Positions 25,907 through 35,067 of a stretch of 64,000 bases of DNA are shown piece by piece (the stretch's first letter is position 1; each line of letters opens with the position of its first letter). The stretch covers positions 434,001-498,000 of the forward strand of contig NZ_CP117449.1 in the NCBI RefSeq assembly GCF_030687835.1, in the 5' to 3' direction. Position numbers and translations under genes: made by a program. Source of the DNA: Pseudomonas hefeiensis (GTDB taxonomy: Bacteria; Pseudomonadota; Gammaproteobacteria; Pseudomonadales; Pseudomonadaceae). The notes beneath the pieces are model-generated. The model did not search any database. It was not told where the DNA came from and saw only the letters and a program-made list of their open reading frames with translations.

Positions 25907-26476
25907 ATGATGCGGTTATTGTTAGGGCTTTTTGCCGGCCTGGTATTGGCTGGCTGTGCCACTTCTGGCGAAGACCCGTTGGCGCCAAAGACTGTCAACA
26001 GCGTCGACCTCAAGCGTTACCAAGGGACCTGGTACGAGTTGGCCCGTCTACCGATGTACTTCCAGCGCAACTGCGCGCAATCCGAAGCGCACTACACCCT
26101 CAAGCCCGACGGCGAGGTGGATGTGTTCAACCGTTGCCTGACCTCGGACTGGCAGTGGGAGGAAGCCAGGGGCACCGCAACGGCTCAAGTGCCGGGCAAG
26201 ACCGACAAGCTCTGGGTCGAGTTTGATAACTGGTTTTCGCGGATCGTGCCGGGCGTGGCGAAGGGGCAATACTGGGTCCTGTATGTCAGCGATGACTACA
26301 AGACCGCCATCGTCGGTGACCCGAGCCGTCGTTACATGTGGCTGCTGTCCCGTACCCCGACGGTCAATGGCGTTGTGCGCGAAGAACTGCTGAGCAAGGC
26401 ACGCCAGCAGGGTTACGACACGACACGGTTGATCTGGCGTGCGTCGGATCGGCAGATGGCCAAGACTTCGGATTGA
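25907..26476 (+). CDS. blc: outer-membrane lipocalin Blc
   Basis: 189 residues. The signal peptide ends in lipobox VLAGC (lipidated Cys about residue 17). The lipocalin fold follows with the first structurally conserved motif RYQGTWYELARLPMYFQRNC, then the RCLTSDWQWEEARGTA strand and the Blc-type NWFSRIVPGVAKGQYWVLYVSDDYKTAIVGDPSRRYMWLLSR. It is an outer-membrane lipoprotein thought to bind fatty acids or lysophospholipids during envelope stress. It sits between fbp and hutF as in other Pseudomonas genomes (from memory). Confidence 0.93.
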   Translation: MMRLLLGLFAGLVLAGCATSGEDPLAPKTVNSVDLKRYQGTWYELARLPMYFQRNCAQSEAHYTLKPDGEVDVFNRCLTSDWQWEEARGTATAQVPGKTDKLWVEFDNWFSRIVPGVAKGQYWVLYVSDDYKTAIVGDPSRRYMWLLSRTPTVNGVVREELLSKARQQGYDTTRLIWRASDRQMAKTSD

Positions 26477-26493
26477 TAGTCACCGGGATCAAA

Positions 26494-26584
26494 TGTGGGA
26501 GCGAGCCCGCTCGCGATGAGGTCGTCACATTCAACACGGATGTTGACTGATAGACCGCCATCGCGAGCAGGCTCGCTCCCACAG
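26494..26584. repeat. REP pair (inverted)
   Basis: GTGGGAGCGAGCCCGCTCGCGATG and CATCGCGAGCAGGCTCGCTCCCAC with a spacer of about 43 nt, between convergent blc and hutF. It ends 10 bp from the hutF stop. Confidence 0.9.
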
Positions 26585-26594
26585 GTTTTTGTGG

Positions 26595-27959
26595 TCAACC
26601 CAACAGTTCGCGCAAGACTTGAGTGAACGCTCGGGCGCTTTGTTCTTCTTCGGCATGGCTGCCATCCCGCACCACCCATTGCCCTCCAACCATCACATCG
26701 CGCACCTGACGATCCCCGCCGGCAAACAGCCAGCGATTGAGAATCCCATCGCCCTTGGCGGTGGCCAGGTACGGATCGTTGCCATCGAGCACCAGCCAGT
26801 CGGCGCGCTTGCCGACTTCGAGGGCGCCGATCGCTTGTCCCAAAGCCTGGGCTCCACCTTCCAGCGCGGCATCGAACAAGGTGCGCCCGACCATTGGTTG
26901 ATCCGCCCGATACAAGCGGTTGCGCCGCTGATCTCGCAGACGCTGGCCGTATTCCAGCCAACGCAACTCTTCCACCACGCTCAAGGACACATGGCTGTCG
27001 GAACCGATACCCAGGCGTCCGCCCTGGGCGAGGAAATCCACGGCCGGGAAAATCCCGTCGCCCAGGTTGGCTTCGGTGGTCAGGCACAGGCCGGCAATCG
27101 CTTGGCTCCTGGCCATGAGGCTGACTTCGTGAGCATTGGCGTGGGTGGCGTGGACCAGGCACCAGCGCTGATCCACCTCGGTGTTTTCGTACAGCCATTG
27201 CAGCGGACGGGCGCCACTCCAGCTCAAGCAGTCGTCGACTTCCTTTTGCTGCTCGGCAATGTGGATGTGCACCGGGCAATGGCGGTCGCTGGCGGCGAGC
27301 ACTTCCTGGATTTGCCCGGGCGTCACGGCGCGCAGGGAGTGGAAACACAAACCCAGCGCCTGGGCCGGTTGTCCGGCCAGGATCGGCTGCAAGCGTGACT
27401 GAAGTTTCAAGTAGTTTTCGGTGCTGTTGATGAATCGACGTTGCCCGTCATTGGGGGCCTGGCCGCCGAAACCTGCGTGGCTGTAGAGCACCGGCAGCAG
27501 GGTCAGGCCGATACCGGCGGCGCTTGCGGCCTGGCTGATGCGCAGGGCCAGTTCCGCCGGGTCGGCGTAAGGCGTGCCGTCGGTGTCGTGGTGTACATAA
27601 TGGAATTCGGCGACCGAGGTGTAACCGGCCTTGAGCATTTCGATGTACAGCTGTCGGGCGATGATGCCGAGCTGATCGGGGCTGATTTTGCCGACGAGGC
27701 GGTACATCAGGTCTCGCCAGGTCCAGAAACTGTCATTGGGATTGCCCGCTACTTCCGCCAGCCCGGCCATGGCCCGCTGAAAAGCGTGGGAGTGCAGGTT
27801 CGGCATGCCAGGCAGCAGTGGCCCGCCCAGCCGCTCGGCACCGTCTGCCTGGGAGTTGGCCTGGATATGAGTCAAGACGCCGCAGGCATCGACTTCAAAA
27901 CGTACATCATCGGCCCATCCATTAGGCAGCAGTGCGCGTTCGGCAAAGAAGGCGGACAT
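26595..27959 (-). CDS. hutF: formimidoylglutamate deiminase
   Basis: 454 residues. Amidohydrolase of the five-step histidine pathway that converts N-formimino-L-glutamate to N-formyl-L-glutamate and ammonia. The metal site NLHSHAFQRAMAGLAE, the substrate-region HIHIAEQQKEVDDCLSWSG, VHATHAN and the final metal Asp in IGSDSHVSLSVVEELRWLEYGQRL are all visible. It is transcribed away from hutC; the 105-bp gap between them holds a HutC-type operator and a possible sigma54 promoter. Together with hutG it defines the deiminase (formate-releasing) version of the pathway. Confidence 0.96.
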   Translation of the reverse strand: MSAFFAERALLPNGWADDVRFEVDACGVLTHIQANSQADGAERLGGPLLPGMPNLHSHAFQRAMAGLAEVAGNPNDSFWTWRDLMYRLVGKISPDQLGIIARQLYIEMLKAGYTSVAEFHYVHHDTDGTPYADPAELALRISQAASAAGIGLTLLPVLYSHAGFGGQAPNDGQRRFINSTENYLKLQSRLQPILAGQPAQALGLCFHSLRAVTPGQIQEVLAASDRHCPVHIHIAEQQKEVDDCLSWSGARPLQWLYENTEVDQRWCLVHATHANAHEVSLMARSQAIAGLCLTTEANLGDGIFPAVDFLAQGGRLGIGSDSHVSLSVVEELRWLEYGQRLRDQRRNRLYRADQPMVGRTLFDAALEGGAQALGQAIGALEVGKRADWLVLDGNDPYLATAKGDGILNRWLFAGGDRQVRDVMVGGQWVVRDGSHAEEEQSARAFTQVLRELLG

Positions 27960-27983
27960 GGTTCAACCTCATCGTGCGTAATT

Positions 27984-27993
27984 TGTATATACA
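27984..27993. promoter_or_regulatory. HutC-type operator between hutF and hutC
   Basis: TGTATATACA, a perfect 10-bp palindrome, inside the wider AT-rich TTTGTATATACATATACAG (27982-28000). It resembles the operator at 29666-29679 and lies 25 bp upstream of hutF and about 70 bp upstream of hutC, so HutC bound here could repress both. Confidence 0.7.
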
Positions 27994-28024
27994 TATACAG
28001 ACGTTTGCCTGCCCGGTAAACTCC

Positions 28025-28040
28025 GGCAAGCTAGCACCCT
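28025..28040 (-). promoter_or_regulatory. possible sigma54 promoter of hutF
   Basis: Minus strand AGGGTGCTAGCTTGCC: GG and GC are exactly 10 nt apart and the -12 box TTGC is intact, but the -24 box (AGGGTGC) is a poor match to TGGCACG. It is 66 bp upstream of hutF, with the operator in between. I recall that hutF is sigma54-dependent in P. fluorescens SBW25, which would support the call. Confidence 0.4.
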
Positions 28041-28064
28041 TCTTTTGCAGAACAAGGAACCGCC

Positions 28065-28814
28065 GTGCCGACTCCGCCTGCCAAACCGCCGCTGGCCGCA
28101 AACATGGGTGACAGTCCGGCGCCCTTGTACGCCCGCGTCAAACAGATGATCACCCAGCAGATCGACAGTGGAAACTGGCCGCCGCATTACCGCGTGCCGT
28201 CGGAAAGCGAACTGGTCAGCCAACTGGGTTTCAGTCGCATGACCATCAACCGTGCCCTGCGTGAGATGACTGCCGACGGCTTGTTGGTGCGCATGCAAGG
28301 CGTCGGCACCTTCGTGGCCGAGCCCAAGAGCCAGTCGGCGTTGTTCGAAGTGCATAACATTGCCGACGAGATTGCGTCCCGAGGCCATCGCCATACGTGC
28401 AAGGTCATCACCCTGGAGGAAGAAGCCGCCGGTTCCGAGCGCGCCCTGGCCCTGGACATGCGCGAAGGCCAGAAGGTGTTCCACTCGCTGATCGTGCATT
28501 TCGAAAACGACATCCCCGTGCAAATCGAGGACCGTTTCGTCAATGCCCTGGTGGCACCGGACTACCTCAAGCAGGACTTCACCCTGCAAACGCCCTACGC
28601 CTACCTGAACCAGGTTGCGCCGCTGACCGAAGGCGAGCACGTGGTTGAAGCGATTCTCGCTGAAGCGAGCGAGTGCAAGCTGCTGCAGATCGAGCGGGGC
28701 GAGCCGTGCCTGTTGATCCGCCGCCGCACCTGGTCGGGGCGTCAGCCGGTAACCGCCGCGCGCCTGATTCACCCCGGTTCCCGTCATCGTCTGGAAGGAC
28801 GCTTTCATAAATGA
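28065..28814 (+). CDS. hutC: histidine utilisation repressor HutC (GntR family)
   Basis: 249 residues with a GTG start at 28065. N-terminal winged helix-turn-helix of the GntR type (PLYARVKQMITQQIDSGNWPPHYRVPSESELVSQLGFSRMTINRALREMTADGLLVRMQGVGTFV, shown here only as a landmark by its ends: residues 22-88), followed by a UTRA effector domain (about 105-245) that binds urocanate. Urocanate releases HutC from its operators. It overlaps hutD by 4 bp. Confidence 0.96.
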   Translation: MPTPPAKPPLAANMGDSPAPLYARVKQMITQQIDSGNWPPHYRVPSESELVSQLGFSRMTINRALREMTADGLLVRMQGVGTFVAEPKSQSALFEVHNIADEIASRGHRHTCKVITLEEEAAGSERALALDMREGQKVFHSLIVHFENDIPVQIEDRFVNALVAPDYLKQDFTLQTPYAYLNQVAPLTEGEHVVEAILAEASECKLLQIERGEPCLLIRRRTWSGRQPVTAARLIHPGSRHRLEGRFHK

Positions 28815-29383
28815 TCAAGCAGATGAACGTTCTGCGCGCCGCCGATTATCCACGCATGCCCTGGAAAAACGGCGGCGGCAGCACCGAAGAAATTACCCGG
28901 GATTCAGGCTCCGGCCTGGACGGTTTCGGTTGGCGCCTGTCGATCGCCGATATCGGTGAGTCGGGCGGCTTTTCGACCTTTGCCGGGTACGAGCGAATCA
29001 TCAGCGTGTTGCAGGGCGACGGCATGACGCTGACGGTCGATGGTCAGGCCACGCGTTCTTTGCACCCTCTGGATCCCTTTGCATTCAGTGGCGAAAGTCA
29101 TGTGACGTGCACCTTGCTGGGCGGAGCGATTCGCGACTTCAACCTGATCTACGCGCCAAAGCGTTACCGCGCACGGTTGCAGTGGATGGGCGGCCAGCAG
29201 CGGTTTTTCAGCGAGGCGGGGACGGTGTTGGTGTTCAGTGCCGCTCCGGGGTTAGCTATCAAGATCGATGAGTCCGCCGTTGACTTGGGCCTCTACGACT
29301 GTTTGCAACTGAGCGGTAACACCGGGTTGGTAGATGTCTCCACCCACGGTCAATGCTGCGTGATTGAGCTGACGGCCCACTAA
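28811..29383 (+). CDS. hutD: HutD family protein
   Basis: 190 residues of the HutD/Ves cupin-like family: MPWKNGGGSTEEITR near the N-terminus, GFGWRLSIADI and SGGFSTFAGYERIISVLQGDGMTL, the usual bicupin strand pattern. It is translated from a start that overlaps the end of hutC by 4 bp. In P. fluorescens HutD is proposed to limit over-induction of the hut genes, but its ligand is unsettled. The intact length and motifs leave little doubt about the family. Confidence 0.92.
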   Translation: MIKQMNVLRAADYPRMPWKNGGGSTEEITRDSGSGLDGFGWRLSIADIGESGGFSTFAGYERIISVLQGDGMTLTVDGQATRSLHPLDPFAFSGESHVTCTLLGGAIRDFNLIYAPKRYRARLQWMGGQQRFFSEAGTVLVFSAAPGLAIKIDESAVDLGLYDCLQLSGNTGLVDVSTHGQCCVIELTAH

Positions 29384-29404
29384 TTTCAGCTTCTTAAGTA
29401 CCCT

Positions 29405-29434
29405 GTGGGAGCAAGGCAAGCCTTGCTCCCACAA
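29405..29434. terminator. hairpin after hutD (REP-like)
   Basis: TGTGGGAGCAAGGC immediately followed by AAGCCTTGCTCCCACA: a near-perfect inverted repeat 22 bp after the hutD stop. A REP-derived hairpin that probably bounds the hutCD transcript. The remainder of the 398-bp gap before hutU (29435-29781) holds the hutU promoter and operator; 29435-29640 shows nothing I can name. Confidence 0.6.
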
Positions 29435-29645
29435 ATAAATCCCCTCGCCACAAGGTGCCTGCCTGCTGTTTCTTCTGCGCACCAACTTGTTACCGAATGC
29501 CCCAGCCTGGCGCAACGCCACGCTTTATTGCCCTTTCTCCCAGCTCCAGAAAAACCTCTTCAGAAATTTCATCTTCCGCTAGAGCCCTTCTGATACGGGC
29601 CCTATAGCCACACTCACGATTTTCCCAAGGGCGCCTTCAACAAGT

Positions 29646-29661
29646 TGGCCGCTTGATTGCA
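29646..29661 (+). promoter_or_regulatory. sigma54 promoter of hutU
   Basis: TGGCCGCTTGATTGCA fits TGGCACG-N4-TTGCW, with GG and GC exactly 10 nt apart and a full TTGCA -12 box. It is 121 bp upstream of hutU and runs directly into the HutC operator at 29666. NtrC or CbrB would be the likely activators. Confidence 0.78.
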
Positions 29662-29665
29662 TATG

Positions 29666-29679
29666 CTTGTACATACAAG
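29666..29679. promoter_or_regulatory. HutC operator at the hutU promoter
   Basis: CTTGTACATACAAG: arms CTTGTA and TACAAG form a perfect 6+6 bp inverted repeat around CA. It begins 4 nt after the -12 element, so it covers the transcription start region. HutC bound here would block open-complex formation until urocanate appears. Confidence 0.8.
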
Positions 29680-29781
29680 TAAAGACGTATGCGTATGAGT
29701 CACCGCCGCTCAACGTAACGTGCCTGGAAATCGCGCCCATTGCCTGGGCTGGTCTGGATTGATCGCTGAGGAGTTTTTGCT

Positions 29782-31470
29782 GTGACCGACGCTACCCGCA
29801 AACCTGAAAAATACCGTGACGTTGAAATCCGTGCTCCACGCGGTAACACCCTGACCGCCAAGAGCTGGCTGACCGAAGCGCCGCTGCGCATGTTGATGAA
29901 CAACCTCGACCCGGAAGTGGCCGAGAACCCCAAGGAGCTGGTGGTTTACGGTGGCATCGGCCGCGCGGCGCGCAATTGGGAGTGCTACGACAAGATCGTC
30001 GAAAGCCTGACCAACCTCAATGACGACGAAACCCTGCTGGTGCAATCCGGCAAGCCGGTGGGCGTGTTCAAGACCCACAGCAACGCTCCTCGCGTGTTGA
30101 TCGCCAACTCCAACCTGGTGCCGCACTGGGCCAGTTGGGAACACTTCAACGAACTGGACGCCAAGGGCCTGGCCATGTATGGCCAGATGACCGCCGGCAG
30201 TTGGATCTACATCGGCAGCCAGGGCATCGTCCAAGGCACCTATGAAACCTTCGTCGAGGCCGGTCGTCAGCATTACGATGCCAACCTCAAGGGGCGCTGG
30301 GTCCTGACCGCCGGTCTGGGCGGCATGGGCGGTGCGCAGCCGTTGGCCGCGACGCTGGCTGGCGCCTGCTCGCTGAACATCGAATGCCAGCAGGTGAGCA
30401 TCGATTTCCGCCTCAAGACTCGTTATGTCGACGAACAGGCCACTGACCTGGACGACGCCCTGGCCCGCATCGAGAAATACACCGCAGAAGGCAAGGCGAT
30501 CTCCATCGCGCTCTGTGGTAACGCCGCCGAGATCCTGCCGGAAATGGTCCGTCGCGGTGTGCGCCCGGACATGGTCACCGACCAGACCAGCGCCCACGAC
30601 CCGCTCAACGGTTACCTGCCAGCCGGCTGGACCTGGGACGAATACCGCGCCCGCGCCAAGACTGAACCGGCTGCCGTGGTCAAAGCGGCCAAGCAATCGA
30701 TGGCCGTCCACGTCAAAGCCATGCTGGCTTTCCAGAAAATGGGCGTGCCGACCTTCGACTACGGCAACAACATCCGCCAGATGGCCCAGGAAGAGGGCGT
30801 CGAAAATGCCTTCGATTTCCCAGGGTTCGTGCCGGCGTATATCCGTCCGCTGTTTTGCCGTGGCATCGGTCCGTTCCGTTGGGCCGCGCTGTCGGGTGAC
30901 CCACAGGACATTTACAAGACCGACGCCAAGGTCAAGGAACTGATCCCCGACGACGCGCATCTGCACAACTGGCTGGACATGGCCCGCGAGCGCATCAGCT
31001 TCCAGGGTCTGCCGGCGCGTATCTGCTGGGTCGGCCTGGGCCAGCGTGCCAAGCTGGGCCTGGCGTTCAACGAAATGGTGCGCAGCGGCGAATTGTCGGC
31101 CCCAATCGTGATCGGTCGCGACCACCTGGACTCCGGTTCCGTGGCCAGCCCCAACCGCGAGACCGAAGCCATGCAGGATGGCTCCGATGCCGTGTCTGAT
31201 TGGCCGCTGCTCAACGCCTTGCTCAACACCGCCAGCGGCGCGACCTGGGTTTCGCTGCACCACGGCGGCGGCGTCGGCATGGGCTTCTCCCAGCATTCGG
31301 GCATGGTGATTGTCTGCGACGGCACCGACGAAGCGGCCGAGCGAATTGCCCGCGTGCTGCACAACGACCCGGCCACTGGCGTGATGCGTCATGCCGATGC
31401 CGGTTACCAGATCGCCATTGATTGCGCCAAGGAACAGGGGCTGAACCTGCCGATGATCACCGGCAAGTAA
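29782..31470 (+). CDS. hutU: urocanate hydratase
   Basis: 562 residues, GTG start at 29782 preceded by GAGGAG. The enzyme uses a tightly bound NAD as electrophile to convert urocanate to 4-imidazolone-5-propionate. Family blocks include [18 protein letters not shown], the Rossmann-like [40 protein letters not shown], and the C-terminal [30 protein letters not shown]. It is the first gene of the catabolic transcript, directly controlled by the sigma54 promoter and HutC operator upstream. Confidence 0.98.
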   Translation: MTDATRKPEKYRDVEIRAPRGNTLTAKSWLTEAPLRMLMNNLDPEVAENPKELVVYGGIGRAARNWECYDKIVESLTNLNDDETLLVQSGKPVGVFKTHSNAPRVLIANSNLVPHWASWEHFNELDAKGLAMYGQMTAGSWIYIGSQGIVQGTYETFVEAGRQHYDANLKGRWVLTAGLGGMGGAQPLAATLAGACSLNIECQQVSIDFRLKTRYVDEQATDLDDALARIEKYTAEGKAISIALCGNAAEILPEMVRRGVRPDMVTDQTSAHDPLNGYLPAGWTWDEYRARAKTEPAAVVKAAKQSMAVHVKAMLAFQKMGVPTFDYGNNIRQMAQEEGVENAFDFPGFVPAYIRPLFCRGIGPFRWAALSGDPQDIYKTDAKVKELIPDDAHLHNWLDMARERISFQGLPARICWVGLGQRAKLGLAFNEMVRSGELSAPIVIGRDHLDSGSVASPNRETEAMQDGSDAVSDWPLLNALLNTASGATWVSLHHGGGVGMGFSQHSGMVIVCDGTDEAAERIARVLHNDPATGVMRHADAGYQIAIDCAKEQGLNLPMITGK

Positions 31471-31486
31471 CGCAAATTCCCCTGTG

Positions 31487-31573
31487 GGAGCGGGCTTGCT
31501 CGCGAAGGCGGCTTTATATCCAACACATGTGTTGAATGACACACCGCGTTCGCGAGCAAGCCCGCTCCCACAG
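31487..31573. repeat. REP pair inside the hut transcript
   Basis: GTGGGAGCGGGCTTGCTCGCGAAGG and CGCGAGCAAGCCCGCTCCCAC with about 40 nt of spacer, between hutU and the permease gene. It sits in what should be a polycistronic message and could stabilise or attenuate it. Confidence 0.9.
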
Positions 31574-31620
31574 GGAAGCAGTTCTACAGTAACCCCAGAA
31601 CAATCCACAGAGGTTGAACC

Positions 31621-33093
31621 ATGGCTGTCACCAGCACACGCGCAAGCAGCAAGCCGTTGATCGAGAAACGTTCGATCGACTACATCCCGGAGGCGGAGAG
31701 ACATGGTCGGCTGTTGAGCCAGTTCACCCTCTGGATGGGTGCCAACCTGCAAATCACTGCAATCGTCACCGGTGCATTGGCGGTGGTGCTTGGCGGTGAT
31801 GTGTTCTGGTCGTTGATCGGTTTGCTGATCGGCCAACTGCTCGGCGGTGGCGTCATGGCATTGCATGCCGCGCAAGGGCCCAAGCTTGGCCTGCCGCAAA
31901 TGATCTCCAGCCGGGTGCAGTTTGGTGTGTATGGCGCGGCCATCCCGATCGTACTGGTGTGCCTGATGTACCTGGGTTTCACCGCAACGGGAACCGTGCT
32001 CTCCGGCCAGGCGCTGGGCCAGTTGTTCGGCGTCAGCGACAGTGTCGGCATCCTCGTTTTCGCCAGTGTCATCGTGCTGGTCACGGTGCTCGGTTATCGG
32101 GTGATTCACTTCATTGGCCGTGTTGCCAGCATCCTTGGTGTGATTGCCTTTGTTTACCTGTTCGCTCGCCTGATCAGCCAGACAGACGTCGGCGCACTCC
32201 TGCAAATCCGCCATTTCAGCTGGAGCAGTTTTCTGCTTGCGGTGTCGCTCGCGGCATCCTGGCAGATCGCCTTTGGCCCCTACGTAGCAGACTATTCGCG
32301 TTACCTGCCGAGCAAGACTTCTTCAGCGAAAACTTTTTTTGCCGCAGGCGCCGGTTCGGTTATTGGTGCACAGGTGGCGATGACCCTCGGCGTATTTGCC
32401 GCAGCCTCGGCCAATGGGCAGTTCGCGGGTCACGAAGTGGCCTACATCGTTGGCCTGGGAGGGGCCGGCGCCACCGCCGCGCTGCTGTACTTCAGCATCG
32501 CGTTCGGCAAGGTCACCATCTCCACGCTGAACTCCTACGGCAGCTTCATGTGCATTGCGACCATCATTAGCGGTTTTCGTGGTCACCTGAACGTAACGCG
32601 CTTGCAGCGTCTGGCCTTCGTGCTGGTCATCGTCGGCGCTGCGACCCTGATCGCGCTGCTCGGTCAGCATTCGTTCCTCGGTGCGTTCAAGTCCTTCATC
32701 CTGTTCTTGCTGGCGTTCTTTACGCCTTGGAGCGCGATCAACCTGGTGGACTACTACTGCATTACTCGCGAGCGCTATGACGTGCCGGCACTGGCCGACC
32801 CGAACGGTCGCTATGGTCGCTGGAACGCCCTCGGCATCAGCGTCTATGTCTTCGGCGTACTGGTTCAACTGCCGTTCATCGCCACCAAGTTCTATACCGG
32901 TCCGCTGGTGGACGCCATGGGTGGTGTGGATATTTCCTGGATCATCGGTCTGGTGCTTCCCGCAGCCCTGTATTACCTGTGCGCGAAAAAATGGCACGGC
33001 ACGGTACCCGATCAACTGATTCTGCCGGTTGAGCCAACCTGCGTTGCACAACCTATAACAAGCGGGGCTGGTCGCGCTGCGGCGCAGGCCTGA
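31621..33093 (+). CDS. NCS1-family permease, probable urocanate transporter
   Basis: 490 residues with about 12 hydrophobic segments and the Pfam-type purine/cytosine/allantoin permease pattern: QFTLWMGANLQITAIVTGA at the first helix, LGLPQMISSRVQFGVYGAAIP, and the C-terminal AFFTPWSAINLVDYYCITRERYD. It is CodB-like in sequence, but its position directly after hutU is that of HutTu, the urocanate transporter of P. fluorescens (from memory). Inner-membrane symporter; I assign urocanate as the substrate only by context. Confidence 0.85.
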   Translation: MAVTSTRASSKPLIEKRSIDYIPEAERHGRLLSQFTLWMGANLQITAIVTGALAVVLGGDVFWSLIGLLIGQLLGGGVMALHAAQGPKLGLPQMISSRVQFGVYGAAIPIVLVCLMYLGFTATGTVLSGQALGQLFGVSDSVGILVFASVIVLVTVLGYRVIHFIGRVASILGVIAFVYLFARLISQTDVGALLQIRHFSWSSFLLAVSLAASWQIAFGPYVADYSRYLPSKTSSAKTFFAAGAGSVIGAQVAMTLGVFAAASANGQFAGHEVAYIVGLGGAGATAALLYFSIAFGKVTISTLNSYGSFMCIATIISGFRGHLNVTRLQRLAFVLVIVGAATLIALLGQHSFLGAFKSFILFLLAFFTPWSAINLVDYYCITRERYDVPALADPNGRYGRWNALGISVYVFGVLVQLPFIATKFYTGPLVDAMGGVDISWIIGLVLPAALYYLCAKKWHGTVPDQLILPVEPTCVAQPITSGAGRAAAQA

Positions 33094-33175
33094 TTGGACG
33101 TGGAAAGGGCTGGATGCCTCTTGACTGCCGTAAGCCATTTCAATGACCAAACTCAATGAGTAGGAGCGTCACATA

Positions 33176-34144
33176 ATGAAATCGAACAAGACCCTGCTGA
33201 CCACATTGCTTTGCATGGGCCTGCTGGCCAGCGCCGGCGCCGCGCAAGCGGCGGGTTGGTGCGAGTCGGGCAAACCGGTGAAATTCGCCGGCCTGAACTG
33301 GGAAAGCGGCATGTTGCTGACCGACGTCATGCAAGTGGTGCTGGAAAAAGGCTACGGCTGCAAGGTCGACAGTCTGCCGGGCAACTCGATCACCATGGAA
33401 AATGCCTTGAGCAGCAACGACATCCAGGTGTTCGCCGAAGAATGGGTCGGTCGCAGTGAAGTCTGGAACAAGGCCGAGAAGGCCGGCAAGGTCGTCGGCG
33501 TCGGTGCCCCGGTGGTGGGGGCTATCGAAGGCTGGTACGTGCCGCGCTATGTGATCGAGGGCGACGCCAAGCGCAAGCTCGAACCTAAGGCGCCGGGCCT
33601 GAAGAATATCGCTGACCTGGGTCAGTACGCCGCTGTGTTCAAGGACCAGGAAGAGCCGTCCAAGGGCCGCTTCTACAACTGCCCGGCCGGCTGGACCTGT
33701 GAGCTGGACAACAGCGAAATGCTCAAAAGCTATGGTCTGGAAAAAACCTACACCAACTTCCGTCCGGGCACCGGTCCGGCCCTGGATGCGGCGGTGCTGT
33801 CGAGCTACAAGCGCGGCGAGCCGATCCTGTTCTACTACTGGTCGCCCACCCCGCTCATGGGCCAGGTAGACCTGGTGAAACTGGAAGAAAAACCGGGCGT
33901 GGACAAAAGCGTGAGCATCAAGGTGGGCCTGTCCAAGACCTTCCACGACGAAGCGCCTGAACTGGTGGCGGTGCTGGAAAAGGTCAACCTGCCTATCGAC
34001 ATCCTGAACCAGAACCTGGGCCGCATGGCCAAAGAGCGGATCGAGTCGCCGAAACTGGCGAAGATCTTCCTGAAGGAACATCCTGAAGTCTGGCACGCCT
34101 GGGTAAGCGAAGACGCTGCCAGGAAAATCGACGCGGCTCTGTAG
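33176..34144 (+). CDS. hutX: HutX, histidine ABC transporter substrate-binding protein
   Basis: 322 residues. Signal peptide MKSNKTLLTTLLCMGLLASA, cleaved after AQA. OpuAC/ProX-type type II periplasmic binding fold: KFAGLNWESGMLLTDVMQVVLEKGYGCKV, EEWVGRSEVWNKAEKAGKVVG, and aromatic-rich ligand-site segments (PIVLFYYWSPTP-like run near residue 218, FYNCPAGWTC). The fold is that of glycine betaine transporters but the position in the hut locus indicates histidine (or proline-like) binding, as for HutX. First gene of the hutXWV cassette. Confidence 0.9.
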   Translation: MKSNKTLLTTLLCMGLLASAGAAQAAGWCESGKPVKFAGLNWESGMLLTDVMQVVLEKGYGCKVDSLPGNSITMENALSSNDIQVFAEEWVGRSEVWNKAEKAGKVVGVGAPVVGAIEGWYVPRYVIEGDAKRKLEPKAPGLKNIADLGQYAAVFKDQEEPSKGRFYNCPAGWTCELDNSEMLKSYGLEKTYTNFRPGTGPALDAAVLSSYKRGEPILFYYWSPTPLMGQVDLVKLEEKPGVDKSVSIKVGLSKTFHDEAPELVAVLEKVNLPIDILNQNLGRMAKERIESPKLAKIFLKEHPEVWHAWVSEDAARKIDAAL

Positions 34145-34215
34145 GTCGAGTACTTCCCGGCCCACCGAAGGGCTGGCCGGGACGTTCACCGCATCCATTT
34201 GATCGAGAGTCTCTT

Positions 34216-35067
34216 ATGTTTCCCGAAAGCTTTACCTTCTCCATCGCCAACTGGGTCAACGGTTGGGTCGACTCCCTGGTGACCAACTACGGTGATGTGT
34301 TCCGGCACATCTCCGACACCATGCTATGGGCCATCGTCAACCTTGAAGGCCTGCTGCGCATGGCCCCCTGGTGGTTAATGCTGGCTATCGTCGGCGGCAT
34401 TACCTGGCACGCCACTCGCAAGGTTGTGACCACGGCGGTGATTGTCGGCCTGCTGTTCCTGGTGGGTGCGGTAGGCCTGTGGGACAAACTGATGCAGACC
34501 CTCGCCCTGATGCTGGTGGCGACATTTATTTCGGTGTTGATCGGCATTCCGTTGGGCATCCTTTCGGCGCGCAGCAATCGCCTGCGTTCGGTGCTGATGC
34601 CGTTGCTGGACATCATGCAAACCATGCCGAGCTTCGTGTACCTGATTCCGGTATTGATGCTGTTCGGCCTGGGCAAGGTCCCGGCGATTTTTGCCACGGT
34701 GATCTACGCCGCACCACCGTTGATTCGCCTGACCGACCTGGGCATTCGCCAGGTGGACGGTGAAGTGATGGAAGCCATCAATGCGTTCGGCGCCAACCGC
34801 TGGCAACAGCTGTTCGGCGTACAACTGCCCCTGGCCTTGCCAAGCATCATGGCCGGGATCAACCAGACCACCATGATGGCGCTGTCGATGGTCGTCATAG
34901 CCTCGATGATCGGCGCCCGTGGCCTGGGCGAGGACGTGCTAGTGGGGATCCAGACGCTCAACGTCGGCCGCGGCCTCGAAGCGGGGCTGGCGATCGTGAT
35001 TCTCGCCGTAGTCATCGACCGCATTACCCAGGCCTATGGTCGTCCTCGGCATGAGGTGAGCAAATGA
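34216..35067 (+). CDS. hutW: HutW, ABC transporter permease
   Basis: 283 residues with about six membrane segments and the binding-protein-dependent permease (EAA) loop [37 protein letters not shown]. It belongs to the ProW/OpuAB group. The C-terminal cytoplasmic loop contacts HutV. It overlaps hutV by 4 bp and follows hutX by 71 bp. Confidence 0.94.
   Translation: MFPESFTFSIANWVNGWVDSLVTNYGDVFRHISDTMLWAIVNLEGLLRMAPWWLMLAIVGGITWHATRKVVTTAVIVGLLFLVGAVGLWDKLMQTLALMLVATFISVLIGIPLGILSARSNRLRSVLMPLLDIMQTMPSFVYLIPVLMLFGLGKVPAIFATVIYAAPPLIRLTDLGIRQVDGEVMEAINAFGANRWQQLFGVQLPLALPSIMAGINQTTMMALSMVVIASMIGARGLGEDVLVGIQTLNVGRGLEAGLAIVILAVVIDRITQAYGRPRHEVSK

Noticed and set aside
29710..32214. 834-codon minus-strand open frame covering hutU and the permease gene
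   Set aside because: It runs antisense through two conserved genes and a REP pair; composition is that of a GC-rich shadow frame, with REP-derived residues in its middle.
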